Shown: positions 31,175-31,194 of the stretch, in pieces
Numbering within the stretch: the stretch's first letter is position 1
Layout of the letters: the number at the start of each line of letters is the position of its first letter
Source: Clostridiales bacterium
Lineage (GTDB): Bacteria > Bacillota > Clostridia > Oscillospirales > Acutalibacteraceae
NCBI GenBank assembly: GCA_019415925.1
Contig: DXYG01000008.1
Span: forward strand, 1 to 31,194
DNA length: 31,194 nucleotides
Direction of reading: 5' to 3'
Position numbers and translations under genes: made by a program
The notes under the pieces: generated by a model
Seen by the model: only the letters and a program-made list of their open reading frames with translations
Told to the model about the DNA's origin: nothing
Databases searched by the model: none

Positions 31175-31194
31175 CAAAGCGGAATGGGAATCGA

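Larger units (their letters stand above)
30741..31194 (+). repeat. Tandem array of about 190-bp units each starting with the tRNA-Gly 3' end
   Basis: Units start at 30741, 30928 and 31119 (periods 187 and 191 bp); the third is cut by the window end. Each begins with CATCATCCGCTCC, identical to the tRNA-Gly 3' end. Next come a long A-rich/T-rich terminator-like hairpin and an 18-base segment complementary to the tRNA T-arm and acceptor (AGCGG..TGGGAATCGAA; 30797-30814, 30986-31003, and partly at 31177-31194). The complete units then have a second hairpin and a conserved tail (AAAAACGTGAAC, GAAGAACGAATAT, CAGATGA.CATA). The downstream 440 bases hold no credible gene. Noncoding; origin unknown to me. 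Confidence 0.9.

Noticed and set aside
30741..31194. CRISPR array
   Set aside because: Units are about 190 bp, nearly identical throughout and hairpin-rich; there are no short repeats with unique spacers and no cas genes.

Overview
The window reads as a chromosomal segment of a mid-GC, low-complexity-rich Firmicute of class Clostridia, most likely the Ruminococcus/Oscillospiraceae group (inference). Supporting signs are the gene order gdpP-rplI-dnaB, RNase J, a dimeric GlyQS-type glycyl-tRNA synthetase, a zinc-finger ClpE/ClpC-like unfoldase, a DUF5711-like protein beside CvpA, many GTG/TTG starts with strong GGAGG sites, and a secreted protein ending in a type I dockerin. Nearly all genes lie on the + strand; only glyQS and a small XRE repressor are on the - strand.

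Layout. 1-9832 is housekeeping: a promoter and folded leader, RNase J, the c-di-AMP phosphodiesterase GdpP, ribosomal protein L9, replicative helicase DnaB, tRNA-Ile lysidine synthetase TilS, a probable broken remnant of hpt, and FtsH. UvrA follows at 9878-12703 and closes with a strong intrinsic terminator. 12780-15905 is an accessory island: a three-gene phage-type lysis cassette (small coiled-coil membrane protein, holin, amidase endolysin), a 79-bp nested palindrome, and a divergent pair of an XRE repressor and a dockerin protein separated by a consensus promoter with three operator-like sites at exact 25-bp spacing. glyQS (-) closes the island at a shared bidirectional terminator.

From 17420 the window returns to housekeeping: the ruvC-ruvA-ruvB operon; a second copy of the 79-bp palindrome in the probable glmM leader; glmM overlapping an RlmI-like methyltransferase; ecfA1-ecfA2-ecfT-truA, all tightly packed or overlapping; a DUF5711-like membrane-anchored protein, a CvpA-family protein and pgsA; then the Clp unfoldase under its own promoter.

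The right edge holds the most unusual object: tRNA-Gly(TCC) with a near-perfect promoter, followed by a tandem array of about 190-bp noncoding units that runs off the window. Each unit restarts with the exact 3' end of the tRNA, then has a terminator-like hairpin, a segment complementary to the tRNA T-arm and acceptor, and (in the two full units) a second hairpin. In that hairpin four adjacent base pairs differ between units yet remain fully paired. I do not recognise this element. No CRISPR array, IS transposase or complete prophage is visible.
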